A stretch of 64,000 nt of DNA from Fimenecus sp900545625 (GCA_963931525.1 OZ007023.1:248001-312000), one strand, 5' to 3'. Shown: positions 51,713 to 60,866, numbered from the stretch's first letter. Program-made: numbers and translations. Notes: generated from the letters alone by a model not told the origin.

Positions 51713-53784
51713 AACGACAAACGCCGAATCAAGATATTTTAAATCGCATAAAAGCCGAGACCACAGTACCCCTGCCCGAACGTCTCACGCCCGAGCGCGT
51801 TGCAGAACACGTGGCAGGCGAAACCGTGCAGCCGAAAAAACGGCATATTGCACGGTATGTGTCCGTCGCGGCGGCATTCGTGCTGCTTGTGCTCGCGGGG
51901 CTTGCGGTTTGGCAGCTCGCCGACGGCACGCCGACACTCACCGCGCCTTTGGAGACACCGAACGTGCAGGCAGCCGACGCGGGCGACGCATATTTGCAGA
52001 CCGCGGAAAGCTACGAGCAGATCGAAGACCTGTTTGTTGCGCTGCGCGATGAAAACGCGCCGGTCAGCCGGTTTTCGCTTTCCGAATTGTTCAACGGTTC
52101 CGACAAGGCCACCGCGCCGGAGGGCTTCGACCTTGGCGGCGTTGCGGGCGCTGTCACAGACGGCGGCATGGGCGACGCCGTCTTCGGCGGGACGAACGTA
52201 CAGGTCGAGGGTATAGAGGAGGGTGACATCCTCAAAAACGACGGTTCGTATCTGTACGTCCTGCGCTGGACGACTGAGATGGGCTATGTGGATATCGTGG
52301 ATATCCGCGACAAAGCACAAATGCGTTCCGTGTCCCAAATCGAGGTGTGCCGTGCGGAAACCGCCGACGGAACAAGCACCTATACAAACATCTCGGAGCT
52401 TTTTATCACGGGTAACACACTTACCGTGCTGTATACGGAGTCCACGTATTCCGTTTCGAGTGAAATGCCGGAGATATACGGCGCAGGCACCGCCGGCACG
52501 ACGCAAACCGTCGCCGCCGTGTACGATGTCACGGATCGCGCCGCGCCTGTTCTGCGGTACACCTATGCGGTGGACGGAAGCTTGATCTCCTCGCGCATGG
52601 CGGGCAACACGCTGCTGCTCGTGACAGAATACAGCGTCCCGCTTTACAGGAACAACGACGACCTGAAAAACGCCAGCGTCCCCTGCTTTTACAAAGACGG
52701 CGTAAAAACGCGTTTTCCCGTAAATACGGTATGCCTGACGGCAAACACGGATTCGCAGAGCTATCTTACGGTCACGCTTTTGGACACGGCTTCCGACGGT
52801 ACAAACGCGCAGATGAAGGCGGTGCTCGGCGGCGGCACGGATATTTACTGCACCGAGGACACGCTGCTGGTCGCGGCACAGGATCTAAGCGACACGACCG
52901 CCAACTCGAACGCGGCGGGCGACATGATCGCGTCCTTTGTGTCCGGGGCTGCCGATACGCGGTTGTTTGCATTTTCCTTACAGGACGGTGTGCGCTATCA
53001 GGGCAGCGCAAAAATCGACGGCACGCTGCTCAACCAATTTGCCATGGACGCCCACAACGGCTATTACCGCATCGCCACCACGGCAGAGGACGGCAGCATC
53101 GTCACTGTCTTAAACGAATCGCTCGAAACGGTCGGGAAACTCGGCGGCATCGCGCCCGGCGAGGACATTTATGCCGTACGCTTTTTGGGCGACACGGCGT
53201 ATCTTGTAACCTTTTATCAGACCGACCCGTTGTTTATTGTGGATCTAAGCGACCCCGCAAATCCTGCGGTCACAGGCGAATTGAAGATCCCCGGCTTTTC
53301 CAGTTACCTGCATCCCTACGCAGAAAACTTACTCATCGGCATAGGCGAGAGCGGCGATGAAAGCGGCGCGACAGGCAAGCTGAAGGTCTCGCTGTTTGAT
53401 GTCAGCGATATGCAAAACCCCAAAGAGATCTCCTCGGTCGTGTTTGACGGCGCGCAATATACGTCCAGCACGGCGCAATCCGACCACCACGCCTATTTGA
53501 CGCTGCCCGACGGGGCGTTCGCCATCCCGGTTTACGAAAGCGGCACCGTCTCGCAGCCCGGTGTAAGCAAGGCCTGCGTGCTCACGGTCGAAAACGGCAC
53601 GCTGCGCGTGATCGAAACGTATTCGCCCGACTTGGAGGGCGAGGATGTCTACGCCATTGCGCGCCTGACCTTTGCAGGGGACACCCTGTATACGCTCTCC
53701 GACACGGCGCTGGTCGCGTTTGACCGAGGCACGGGCGAGCAGCTTTCGCGCATCGACTATCCGGAAAGGGGCGCGCTCGCATGA
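51709..53784 (+). CDS. Membrane-anchored beta-propeller protein, probable sigma partner
   Basis: The 691-residue protein has a cytoplasmic N-terminus (about 1-47), one membrane segment (about 48-68) and a large extracellular region with the secreted beta-propeller layout (PF09826-like): VQVEGIEEGDILKNDGSYLYVL, YVDIVDIRDK, LFIVDLSDPANPAV and SDHHAYLTLPDGAFAIPVY. It may sense a surface signal and hold or release the sigma factor encoded upstream, to which it is coupled by an ATGA overlap. The anti-sigma role is inferred; a zinc-binding anti-sigma motif is not visible. Confidence 0.85.
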   Translation: MKRQTPNQDILNRIKAETTVPLPERLTPERVAEHVAGETVQPKKRHIARYVSVAAAFVLLVLAGLAVWQLADGTPTLTAPLETPNVQAADAGDAYLQTAESYEQIEDLFVALRDENAPVSRFSLSELFNGSDKATAPEGFDLGGVAGAVTDGGMGDAVFGGTNVQVEGIEEGDILKNDGSYLYVLRWTTEMGYVDIVDIRDKAQMRSVSQIEVCRAETADGTSTYTNISELFITGNTLTVLYTESTYSVSSEMPEIYGAGTAGTTQTVAAVYDVTDRAAPVLRYTYAVDGSLISSRMAGNTLLLVTEYSVPLYRNNDDLKNASVPCFYKDGVKTRFPVNTVCLTANTDSQSYLTVTLLDTASDGTNAQMKAVLGGGTDIYCTEDTLLVAAQDLSDTTANSNAAGDMIASFVSGAADTRLFAFSLQDGVRYQGSAKIDGTLLNQFAMDAHNGYYRIATTAEDGSIVTVLNESLETVGKLGGIAPGEDIYAVRFLGDTAYLVTFYQTDPLFIVDLSDPANPAVTGELKIPGFSSYLHPYAENLLIGIGESGDESGATGKLKVSLFDVSDMQNPKEISSVVFDGAQYTSSTAQSDHHAYLTLPDGAFAIPVYESGTVSQPGVSKACVLTVENGTLRVIETYSPDLEGEDVYAIARLTFAGDTLYTLSDTALVAFDRGTGEQLSRIDYPERGALA

Positions 53785-54050
53785 AAAAACGTGTTACCGA
53801 GATCGCCGCCTTTTGCGGTACAATGATTTTGTCCTGGCTGCTTTTGAGTTTTTACTTTTTCCCCATCCCATGGTCGTTCCCCGGAACGGGCGTGACATCG
53901 GCGGAATTTCAGGCATTTTTCTTTGCTTCTCTTGCGGATATGGCGGCGCTCAAAATTATCATTTCCCTGCTGTTCGCCGTGTTTGCGCTGTTCGTGTGTG
54001 AGCGCCGGTTTGAAAAGCGGGCGCGTAAAAATCCCGAAAAAAAAGATTGA
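53781..54050 (+). CDS. Small membrane protein with two TM segments
   Basis: The 89-residue protein has hydrophobic segments at about 8-30 and 55-75 and a basic tail (RRFEKRARKNPEKKD). It overlaps the propeller gene by 4 bases and so belongs to the sigma-factor operon. No family recognised. Its stop codon lies within the -35 box of the next promoter. Confidence 0.72.
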   Translation: MKKRVTEIAAFCGTMILSWLLLSFYFFPIPWSFPGTGVTSAEFQAFFFASLADMAALKIIISLLFAVFALFVCERRFEKRARKNPEKKD

Positions 54051-54075
54051 CAAAGCAGAACATCTGTGTTTTAAT
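54047..54075 (+). promoter_or_regulatory. Promoter of the malQ-trpB T-box operon
   Basis: TTGACA and TTTAAT with a 17-base spacer; the -35 box contains the TGA stop of the previous gene. Confidence 0.8.
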
Positions 54076-54079
54076 AAGC

Positions 54080-54350
54080 TAAACCGATGAAACGGAAGTA
54101 AAACTGCACGACGCGCTTACAGAGAGCGGGCGGCGCTGAGAGCCCCGCAGCAAACGCGGCAGACAAATGGTCCGTTGAGGGCGCATTGAAAAGATGCGAC
54201 GGGGCTTTCCCGTTACAGAGAGAGGGATATGTTTGTATCCTGTTTGAGCGGGCGGCGTTCAGCCGTCAAGCAAGGTGGTACCGCAGGTATATTTTTCGCC
54301 TGTCCTTGTATATGCAAGGGCAGGCGTTTTGCTTTTATCTTATTTTTCGT
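54080..54350 (+). ncRNA. T-box leader upstream of malQ-trpB, probably tryptophan
   Basis: Present are AGTA and AGAGAG elements of stem I, the T-box core AAGGTGGTACCGC (54269-54281), and a terminator CGCCTGTCCTTG / CAAGGGCAGGCG followed by TTTTGCTTTT. The specifier loop reads ACAAATGG next to the TCCGT helix. TGG (54168-54170) gives tryptophan and fits the downstream trpB; the register ATG followed by G (methionine) is also structurally possible. Confidence 0.9.
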
Positions 54351-54376
54351 TTCAGCCTAATAAAGGAGGGCTTTTC

Positions 54377-55882
54377 GTGCTGCACACAAGAGCGAGCGGT
54401 GTTTTGATGCCGCTTTCTTCCCTGCCGTCGCGCTTCGGCTGCGGGACATTCGGCGAGCAGGCGCGGCAGTTCGTGCGCCTTATTAAGGAAATGGGGTTTT
54501 CCTATTGGCAGGTGCTGCCCTTGAACCCGCCGGATATGCACGGCTCGCCCTACGCTTCATACGCGGCGTTTGCCGTTTCGGCGCTGTATATCGACCCGGA
54601 CGCGCTCATAAAAGCGGGGCTTGTCTCACAGGCGGATGCAGACCGTGCCGCCTATAGCGGTTCGCCGTTTACGGCAAATTACGATTTTGCAGCAAAAGCG
54701 CACCGCACACTGTTGCAGACGGCCTACCGAAACGCGCCCGAAGCGCTGCGCGAAGAGGTGCGCGCCTTTTGCGCGAAGCACCGATGGTGCGCGGACTATG
54801 CACGCTTTTCGGCGCTGCGCGACCGCTTTGCAGGCAAACCGTGGTACGAATGGGACGCGGATTTTGCCTGCTATGAGGACGCATTGCAAAATATGGACGA
54901 TGCGTTGCAGCAAAAAGCGGATTTTTACGCTTTTGAACAGTACATCGCCTGCACGCAGTGGTACGCACTCAAGCAGTTTGCCAACGAAAACGGCGTGAAA
55001 ATTCTCGGCGATATGCCGATCTATGTTTCCACAGACAGCGTGGATGTCTGGAGCAACCGGCAGCTTTTTGAGCTGGATAAGCGCACCTACCGGCGCAAGC
55101 GCGTTTCGGGCGTGCCGCCCGATTACTTTTCCGCAGACGGTCAGCTATGGGGCAACCCGCTGTATGACTGGACGGCGATGGAAAAGGACAATTACCGATG
55201 GTGGTGCGACCGCATTGCCGCCGCAAGGACGCTCTATGACACGGTGCGCATTGACCACTTTCGCGCATTCGCTTCGTATTGGGCGGTGCCCGCCGACGCC
55301 GAGACCGCGCGCGAGGGCGTTTGGGAAAAAGGCCCCGGTAAAAAACTTTTTGACGCGGTGGAAGCCGCGTTCGGCGAAGTCCCCATTGTGGCGGAGGATC
55401 TCGGTACTTTCGGCGAGGACGTGGTACAGCTTTTGGAGGACACGGGCTTCCCGGGGATGCGCGTCATCCAATTCGGCTTTTCGCCCGATGCGGACTCCAC
55501 GCACCTGCCGCACAACTATCCGCAAAACTGCGTCGCCTATGTCGGTACGCACGACAACACCACCCTGCTCGCATGGCTTTGGGAGGCTGCGGAACGCGAC
55601 CGCCGCTTCGCACTTGACTACTGCGGCTTTGACGGCGGCAACTGGGGCGAGGGCGGCTTTCACAGCCCCGCCTGCCGCAAGATCATCGAAACGGTCTGGC
55701 GCTCGAGCGCGAAGCTTGCGGTCATCGCCTTTCAGGACCTTTGCGGCTTCGGCTCGGACGCACGCATGAACGTGCCCGGCCGCGCCGACGGCAACTGGCT
55801 GTTCCGCACGACCAAGGAAACGATCGAGCAGATCGATACAGCGTATTATCAAAAAATCAATCGAATTTTCAAACGAGGATAA
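54377..55882 (+). CDS. malQ: 4-alpha-glucanotransferase
   Basis: The 501-residue GH77 enzyme rearranges alpha-1,4-glucans. Motifs: GVLMPLSSLPSRFGCGTFG at the start, YWQVLPLNPP, KILGDMPIYVSTDSVDVW, RIDHFRAF (nucleophile Asp), PIVAEDLG (acid Glu) and YVGTHDNTTLLAW. Length is normal. Read from GTG 54377 because AAAGGAGGG lies 7-8 bases upstream. It lies between a T-box leader and trpB, which is an odd place for a sugar enzyme. Confidence 0.96.
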   Translation: MLHTRASGVLMPLSSLPSRFGCGTFGEQARQFVRLIKEMGFSYWQVLPLNPPDMHGSPYASYAAFAVSALYIDPDALIKAGLVSQADADRAAYSGSPFTANYDFAAKAHRTLLQTAYRNAPEALREEVRAFCAKHRWCADYARFSALRDRFAGKPWYEWDADFACYEDALQNMDDALQQKADFYAFEQYIACTQWYALKQFANENGVKILGDMPIYVSTDSVDVWSNRQLFELDKRTYRRKRVSGVPPDYFSADGQLWGNPLYDWTAMEKDNYRWWCDRIAAARTLYDTVRIDHFRAFASYWAVPADAETAREGVWEKGPGKKLFDAVEAAFGEVPIVAEDLGTFGEDVVQLLEDTGFPGMRVIQFGFSPDADSTHLPHNYPQNCVAYVGTHDNTTLLAWLWEAAERDRRFALDYCGFDGGNWGEGGFHSPACRKIIETVWRSSAKLAVIAFQDLCGFGSDARMNVPGRADGNWLFRTTKETIEQIDTAYYQKINRIFKRG

Positions 55883-55895
55883 GGAGAGAACCAAA

Positions 55896-57275
55896 ATGGC
55901 TAAAATCCCCCACAGATTATATTTGACCGAAGACCAGATGCCCAAGCAGTGGTACAACCTGCGCGCGGATATGAAGGAGCTGCCCGACCCGATGCTCAAT
56001 CCCGCGACGCTGCAGCCCGCAAAAGAAGAAGATCTGTACCCCGTATTCTGCAAGGCGCTTGCACATCAGGAGCTGGATGACAAGACGCGCTACGTGGACA
56101 TTCCCGACGAAGTGCAGGAAATGTATAAGGTCTACCGCCCCTCGCCGCTGATTCGCGCCTACAATCTTGAAAAGGCGCTGGGCACGCCCGCAAAAATTTA
56201 TTATAAATTTGAGGGCAACAACACCTCCGGCAGCCACAAGCTCAACTCCGCCATCGCACAGGCGTACTACGCGAAAGAAGAGGGCTTGACCTCCTTAACG
56301 ACGGAAACAGGCGCGGGGCAGTGGGGCACGGCGCTTGCCGAGGCGTGCGCATACTTCCACCTGCCGCTGACCGTCTACATGGTCAAGGTCTCGTATGAGC
56401 AAAAGCCGTTCCGCAAAGCGATCATCCACACCTTCGGCGCAGACGTGATCCCAAGCCCCTCAAACACCACCGAAGCGGGGCGCAAGATCCTTGCCGCCGA
56501 TCCGAACAATTCCGGGTCGCTCGGCACGGCGATTTCGGAAGCGGTCGAGAAAGCGGTCACAACCGACGGCTGCCGCTATGTGCTGGGCTCCGTGCTCAAC
56601 CAGGTGCTGCTGCACCAGTCCATCATCGGCCTTGAAAGCAAGATCGCCATGGAAATGCTCGACGAATATCCCGACATCGTCATCGGCTGCGCAGGCGGCG
56701 GCTCGAACCTCGGAGGGCTGATCGCGCCGTTCATGCAGGATAAGCTCACGGGCAAAGCCGACCCGCGCTTCATCGCCGTGGAGCCCGCCTCCTGCCCGTC
56801 GCTCACGCGCGGCAAGTACGCCTACGACTTCTGCGACACAGGCAAAATCACGCCCATGGCAAAGATGTATACGCTCGGCTGTGAATTCAAGCCCTCGCCC
56901 AACCACGCGGGCGGGCTTCGCTACCACGGGATGTCCCCGATCCTCTCGAAGCTCTACCACGACGGCTACATGGAGGCGGTCGCCGTAGAACAGACCAGGG
57001 TTTTCGAAGCGGCGACCATGTTTGCAAAGATCGAAACCATCCTCCCCGCCCCCGAAAGCGCGCACGCCATACGCGCCGCCGTGGACGAGGCGCTCAAATG
57101 CAAAGAAACGGGTGAGGCAAAAACCATTCTCTTCGGGCTGACGGGTACGGGCTATTTCGATATGACCGCCTACACCGCCTATAACGAAGGGAAAATGACG
57201 GATTACATCCCCACCGATGCGGATCTGCAGGTCGGCTTCGATAAGCTGCCGAAACTCCCCGGCATCCAGGAATAA
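55896..57275 (+). CDS. trpB: Tryptophan synthase beta-like protein, TrpB2 type
   Basis: The 459-residue PLP enzyme joins indole and serine. The PLP Lys is in NTSGSHKLNSAIAQAYY, followed by TETGAGQWGTALA, the phosphate loop GCAGGGSNLGG and the C-terminal GLTGTGYFDMTAY. Its longer N-terminus and sequence fit the TrpB2 group, which often works without TrpA and is thought to salvage indole. No trpA is near. It starts 13 bases after malQ and ends at a terminator. Confidence 0.95.
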   Translation: MAKIPHRLYLTEDQMPKQWYNLRADMKELPDPMLNPATLQPAKEEDLYPVFCKALAHQELDDKTRYVDIPDEVQEMYKVYRPSPLIRAYNLEKALGTPAKIYYKFEGNNTSGSHKLNSAIAQAYYAKEEGLTSLTTETGAGQWGTALAEACAYFHLPLTVYMVKVSYEQKPFRKAIIHTFGADVIPSPSNTTEAGRKILAADPNNSGSLGTAISEAVEKAVTTDGCRYVLGSVLNQVLLHQSIIGLESKIAMEMLDEYPDIVIGCAGGGSNLGGLIAPFMQDKLTGKADPRFIAVEPASCPSLTRGKYAYDFCDTGKITPMAKMYTLGCEFKPSPNHAGGLRYHGMSPILSKLYHDGYMEAVAVEQTRVFEAATMFAKIETILPAPESAHAIRAAVDEALKCKETGEAKTILFGLTGTGYFDMTAYTAYNEGKMTDYIPTDADLQVGFDKLPKLPGIQE

Positions 57276-57292
57276 ATTCCGGATACCCAAAT

Positions 57293-57337
57293 AAAAGGAC
57301 GGCTCTGTGTCAGAAAAGACACGAAGCCGTCCTTTTT
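57293..57337 (+). terminator. Terminator of malQ-trpB
   Basis: AAAGGACGGCT...GTGTC / GACAC...AGCCGTCCTTT stem followed by TTT. Similar in sequence to the terminator at 59453-59496. Confidence 0.9.
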
Positions 57338-57396
57338 ATACGCTGCTTGTAAAAACGCAGGCAGTTTTGTTTTGTATTAAGTTTTTCAAAAAAGTG

Positions 57397-57457
57397 TTGA
57401 CAATCGAACTTTTCTCGGTTATACTCCACTTGTAATGTAGTTAGTTACTCAACTAAC
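57397..57457 (+). promoter_or_regulatory. Promoter and operator of the GntR/ABC cassette
   Basis: TTGACA (57397) and TATACT (57420) are 17 bases apart. GTTAGTT (57440-57446) and AACTAAC (57451-57457) form a perfect 7-bp inverted repeat just after the start of transcription, a likely site for the encoded GntR repressor. Confidence 0.85.
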
Positions 57458-57485
57458 AAACCAGCAAGCTAAGGCGGTGATCCTA

Positions 57486-57863
57486 TTGCAAGTGCATCCA
57501 AGCATAGATAAGCCCATATTCCTTCAAATCGCGGAGCAACTGGAAGATTCGATCTTCACAGGCGTTTTCCCCGAGGAGACGAAGATCCCCTCTACCAATG
57601 AGGTCGCCGCTCTGCTGAACATCAATCCCCACACGGTGCTCAAGGGCATGAATCTGTTGGTCGACGAGGACATCATCTACAAAAAAAGAGGACTTGGGAT
57701 GTTTGTAAAAACAGGCGCTGTTGAAAAAATACGGCAAAAAAGACAAGGGCAGTTTTATGAGCAGTATATCGCGGCGCTGATCCGTGAAGCGGAAAAGCTG
57801 CAAATGTCAAAGGAAGATATCATTGCACTGATTGAAAGAGGGTATGACGATGAACGCCATTGA
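57486..57863 (+). CDS. GntR-family repressor, YtrA type
   Basis: The 125-residue protein has a GntR winged helix (IFLQIAEQLEDSIFTGVF, then STNEVAALLNINPHTVLKGMNLL) and a short helical C-terminus, the YtrA layout. YtrA regulators control adjoining ABC genes and often respond to cell-wall antibiotics. TTG 57486 is preferred because GGCGG lies 9 bases upstream; GTG 57477 (three residues longer) is the alternative. The ABC gene overlaps its end. Confidence 0.88.
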   Translation: MQVHPSIDKPIFLQIAEQLEDSIFTGVFPEETKIPSTNEVAALLNINPHTVLKGMNLLVDEDIIYKKRGLGMFVKTGAVEKIRQKRQGQFYEQYIAALIREAEKLQMSKEDIIALIERGYDDERH

Positions 57864-58719
57864 AATTCAGAATGTTACAAAGCGATATAAGGACGTAACG
57901 GCGCTGGAGGATGTTTCCCTTTCCTTTGCATTCGGAAAAATCTACGGCCTTTTAGGCAGAAACGGCGCCGGGAAATCTACTCTTATCAACATTATTGCGA
58001 ACCGTATTTTTGCGGACAGCGGTGAGGTCCGGATCGATGGGATCCCGGCAAAAGAAAACATGGGCGTTCACGAAAAGATCTTTTGCATGAGCGAAGCGGA
58101 TCTGTATGATCGGGATCTGAAAGTGAAAGAGCTTTTCAAATGGACGGATCGCTTTTATGATGCCTTTGATTCCAATAAAGCCTTGGCGCTTTCCGAGAAA
58201 TTTAATTTGGATATCCATAAGCGGTTCAAGGCGTTATCCAAAGGCTATCAGTCTATTTTCAAGCTGATCGTCGCACTGTCGCTTCGTGTTCCCTATGTCA
58301 TTTTCGACGAGCCCGTTTTAGGGCTTGACGCAAACCACAGAGAACTGTTTTACGAATTGCTTCTGGAAGAGTTTGAAACCGGCGAACGAACATTTATCCT
58401 TGCAACGCACCTGATCGAAGAGGTCGCGAACCTGATCGAGGAAGTCGTTTTAATTGACAAAGGGAAGGTACTCCTGCAGGAAAGCGTTGAAGCCTTATCG
58501 GAAACCGGATACAGCATTTCAGGCACGGCGCAGGAAGTAGACAGCTATTGCGAAGGCAAAAACGTAATTGGGCAGGATACGCTGGGCGGTATGAAGATCG
58601 CTTATGTTTTAGGGGAAAAAGCAGCGCTGCCGCAGGGCAGCAATTTGCAGATCGCGGCGATCAATCTGCAAAAGCTGTTTGTCAAGCTGACGGAGAAAGG
58701 CGGCAACGGAAATGAATAA
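57850..58719 (+). CDS. ABC transporter ATP-binding protein of the GntR cassette
   Basis: The 289-residue ATPase has Walker A GRNGAGKST (about 35-43), a signature-like LSKGYQS, Walker B VIFDEPVLGLD and the switch His in ATHLIEE. The signature has LSKGYQS in place of LSGGQ, which occurs in YtrB-like proteins and may affect turnover. It overlaps the repressor gene by 14 bases and the permease gene by 8. ATG 57850 has AGAGGG 7 bases upstream. Confidence 0.9.
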   Translation: MNAIEIQNVTKRYKDVTALEDVSLSFAFGKIYGLLGRNGAGKSTLINIIANRIFADSGEVRIDGIPAKENMGVHEKIFCMSEADLYDRDLKVKELFKWTDRFYDAFDSNKALALSEKFNLDIHKRFKALSKGYQSIFKLIVALSLRVPYVIFDEPVLGLDANHRELFYELLLEEFETGERTFILATHLIEEVANLIEEVVLIDKGKVLLQESVEALSETGYSISGTAQEVDSYCEGKNVIGQDTLGGMKIAYVLGEKAALPQGSNLQIAAINLQKLFVKLTEKGGNGNE

Positions 58720-59434
58720 AGTAAAAGCGGCGGTTCTATACGAATACGCAACCAAAATCAAGGCTATGGGCGTCTTTTATTTGATCCAGTATGCGATCAC
58801 GGCGTTGATTTTCGCGATCGTCCTCATTTTCACGGACGGGAGCCAGACCGGTTCCAATGCTTTGGAATTCAGCTCGGTCGTTTTTGTAAGCGTGATCGGG
58901 GTGTTGGGCTACAAGGAAGACTTTAAGGCACTGCTGCAAAACGGATACACCCGCAAATCCATCTTTCTTTCGACCGTCTGCATGTTTGTGCTGCTTTGCG
59001 GGACCATGGCTCTGATCGACACTGTGATCGGCAACACCATCCACCATTTTGCAAAGCAATATTTCACCCTGTTCGGGAGTCTGTACGGATACAGCAGCCT
59101 TTTCGCGAATTGGTTATGGCTCACGGTTTTATATCTATTGTTTTGCAGTCTGTCCTACTTAGCGATTTTGGTGATCCACAGGATCGGGAAAACGGCGTCG
59201 CTTTTGCTTGCCGTTGGACTCGGCGGCGGCGTACTGCTGGTGATCGCACTGTTTCGATTCGTACTCTCTGACAAAGCCGTGCGCGCGGTCGCGGATTTTT
59301 GGATACGGGCGATGGGCTTTACGGGCGACGGAACGACAAATATTTTCTTCCCCGTGATCACGTTTCTTGTGATCGGCCTCGTTTTCGGGCTTGGCGCTTT
59401 TGCACTGATCCGCCGCGCGGAGCTGAAAGGATAA
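58712..59434 (+). CDS. ABC transporter permease of the GntR cassette
   Basis: The 240-residue protein has six hydrophobic segments (about 20-40, 53-70, 85-110, 130-155, 165-185, 210-232). It is the only permease of the cassette and must dimerise or pair with itself. The fold resembles ABC-2-type permeases. Coupled to the ATPase gene by an 8-base overlap. Exported compound unknown. Confidence 0.83.
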   Translation: MNKVKAAVLYEYATKIKAMGVFYLIQYAITALIFAIVLIFTDGSQTGSNALEFSSVVFVSVIGVLGYKEDFKALLQNGYTRKSIFLSTVCMFVLLCGTMALIDTVIGNTIHHFAKQYFTLFGSLYGYSSLFANWLWLTVLYLLFCSLSYLAILVIHRIGKTASLLLAVGLGGGVLLVIALFRFVLSDKAVRAVADFWIRAMGFTGDGTTNIFFPVITFLVIGLVFGLGAFALIRRAELKG

Positions 59435-59452
59435 GATGAGGAACTGACAAGG

Positions 59453-59496
59453 AGGACGGGTCTGTGTCTTTGGTGACACAGACCCGTCCTTTTTAC
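59453..59496 (+). terminator. Terminator of the GntR/ABC cassette
   Basis: AGGACGGGTCTGTGTC / GACACAGACCCGTCCT stem followed by TTTT. Its sequence resembles the terminator at 57293, so related hairpins bracket the cassette. Confidence 0.9.
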
Positions 59497-59586
59497 GCTC
59501 TTATATGGATTTGCGGACAGCCGCAAGGGCTGTCCCTGCGGGGTTAGAGGCGGGTGGTTTCCCGCGCCGCGTCTGACTTCCGCCAA

Positions 59587-60864
59587 CTAACTTCTGTCCT
59601 CTGATTTGATCGCGTCCCAATACGCTTTGGCGGCCTGCTCGTTACGGTTGTCGCCGTAGAAATAATACTGCTTTCCCAAAAGCGCGTCGGGCATATACTG
59701 CTGCTCGACCCAGCGGTGCGGGTAGTCGTGCGGGTATTTGTAAAACTGCCCCGGGCGCGCGGCATCCGCGCCGTCGAAATGCTTGTTCTGCAAGCACCGC
59801 GGGATGCGCCCGTAGTTCCCCTTCTGCACATCCTCCATCGCGGCGGTGATCGCCATATCGCCCGTATTGGACTTCGGTGAAGTCGCCACCAAAATGACGG
59901 CATCCGCAAGCGGGATCTTTGCTTCGGGCAGCCCCACGGAAAGCGCGATGTCGCACGCCGCTTTGACAATGGGGATGATCTGTGGGTAGGCAAGCCCCAC
60001 ATCCTCGCACGCGCAGACCATCAGCCGCCGCACGGCGGAGGGCAGGTCGCCGCCCTCCAAAAGCCTTGCGAGATAATGCAGCGCCGCGTCCGGGTCGGAG
60101 CCGCGCATGGACTTTTGAAAAGCGGAGATCACGTCGTAGTGCTCGTCGCCGTCCTTATCGTAGCGGAAGGTGTTGCCGCCCGTGAGCTTCACCGCCGCTT
60201 CGAGCGTAACGGTTTTGCCGCCGTCCGCGTCGCGCGGGGCGGCAAGGACGGAGAGCTCCGTAAAATTGAGCGCGCGGCGTACGTCACCGCCGCAGGCCTG
60301 CGCAATGTGCGCCACCACCTCTTCCGGCGCGGTGATGCGCACGCCTTGTTCGGCTTCAAGAAAAGCAAAGCCGCGGCGCACGGCAGGCTCGATCTCCTTT
60401 GCCGTAAGTGCCTTAAACTCAAAAACCGTCGAGCGGCTGAGCACGGCGTTATAGACATAAAAATACGGATTTTCCGTGGTGGAAGCGATCAGCGTAATCT
60501 TGCCGCTTTCCATGTATTCCAAAAGCGACTGCTGCTGTTTTTTATTGAAATACTGGATCTCGTCCAAATACAGCAGCACACCGTTCGGTGCGGCAAGCGT
60601 ACCGATCTCCCCTACGATCTCCTTGATGTCCGCTGTGGAAGCATTCGTACCGTTGAGCTTTCTAAGCGTCAGGTTGGTGGTTTTGGCAAGAATGCGCGCA
60701 AGTGTCGTTTTGCCCGTGCCGGGCGGGCCGTAAAACACCATGTTCGGAAGCACACCGGACTGCGCAATATTGCGAAGCGGCGCCCCCTCGCCTAAGAGGT
60801 GGCGCTGCCCGACCATATCGTCGATCGTTTCGGGGCGGAGCCTGTCCGCCAGCGGTGCTGTCAT
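59587..60864 (-). CDS. rarA: Replication-associated recombination protein A (AAA+ ATPase)
   Basis: The 425-residue protein acts at stalled replication forks with the replisome and SSB. Walker A is GPPGTGKTT, Walker B LLYLDEIQYF, and sensor 1 is STTENPYF. The C-terminal tetramer domain holds VATSPKSNTGDMAI and the YKYPHDYPHRWVEQQYMPD motif of the family. ATG 60864 follows GAGG, two bases after the HAD stop. Length normal. Confidence 0.96.
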   Translation of the reverse strand: MTAPLADRLRPETIDDMVGQRHLLGEGAPLRNIAQSGVLPNMVFYGPPGTGKTTLARILAKTTNLTLRKLNGTNASTADIKEIVGEIGTLAAPNGVLLYLDEIQYFNKKQQQSLLEYMESGKITLIASTTENPYFYVYNAVLSRSTVFEFKALTAKEIEPAVRRGFAFLEAEQGVRITAPEEVVAHIAQACGGDVRRALNFTELSVLAAPRDADGGKTVTLEAAVKLTGGNTFRYDKDGDEHYDVISAFQKSMRGSDPDAALHYLARLLEGGDLPSAVRRLMVCACEDVGLAYPQIIPIVKAACDIALSVGLPEAKIPLADAVILVATSPKSNTGDMAITAAMEDVQKGNYGRIPRCLQNKHFDGADAARPGQFYKYPHDYPHRWVEQQYMPDALLGKQYYFYGDNRNEQAAKAYWDAIKSEDRS

Positions 60865-60866
60865 AG

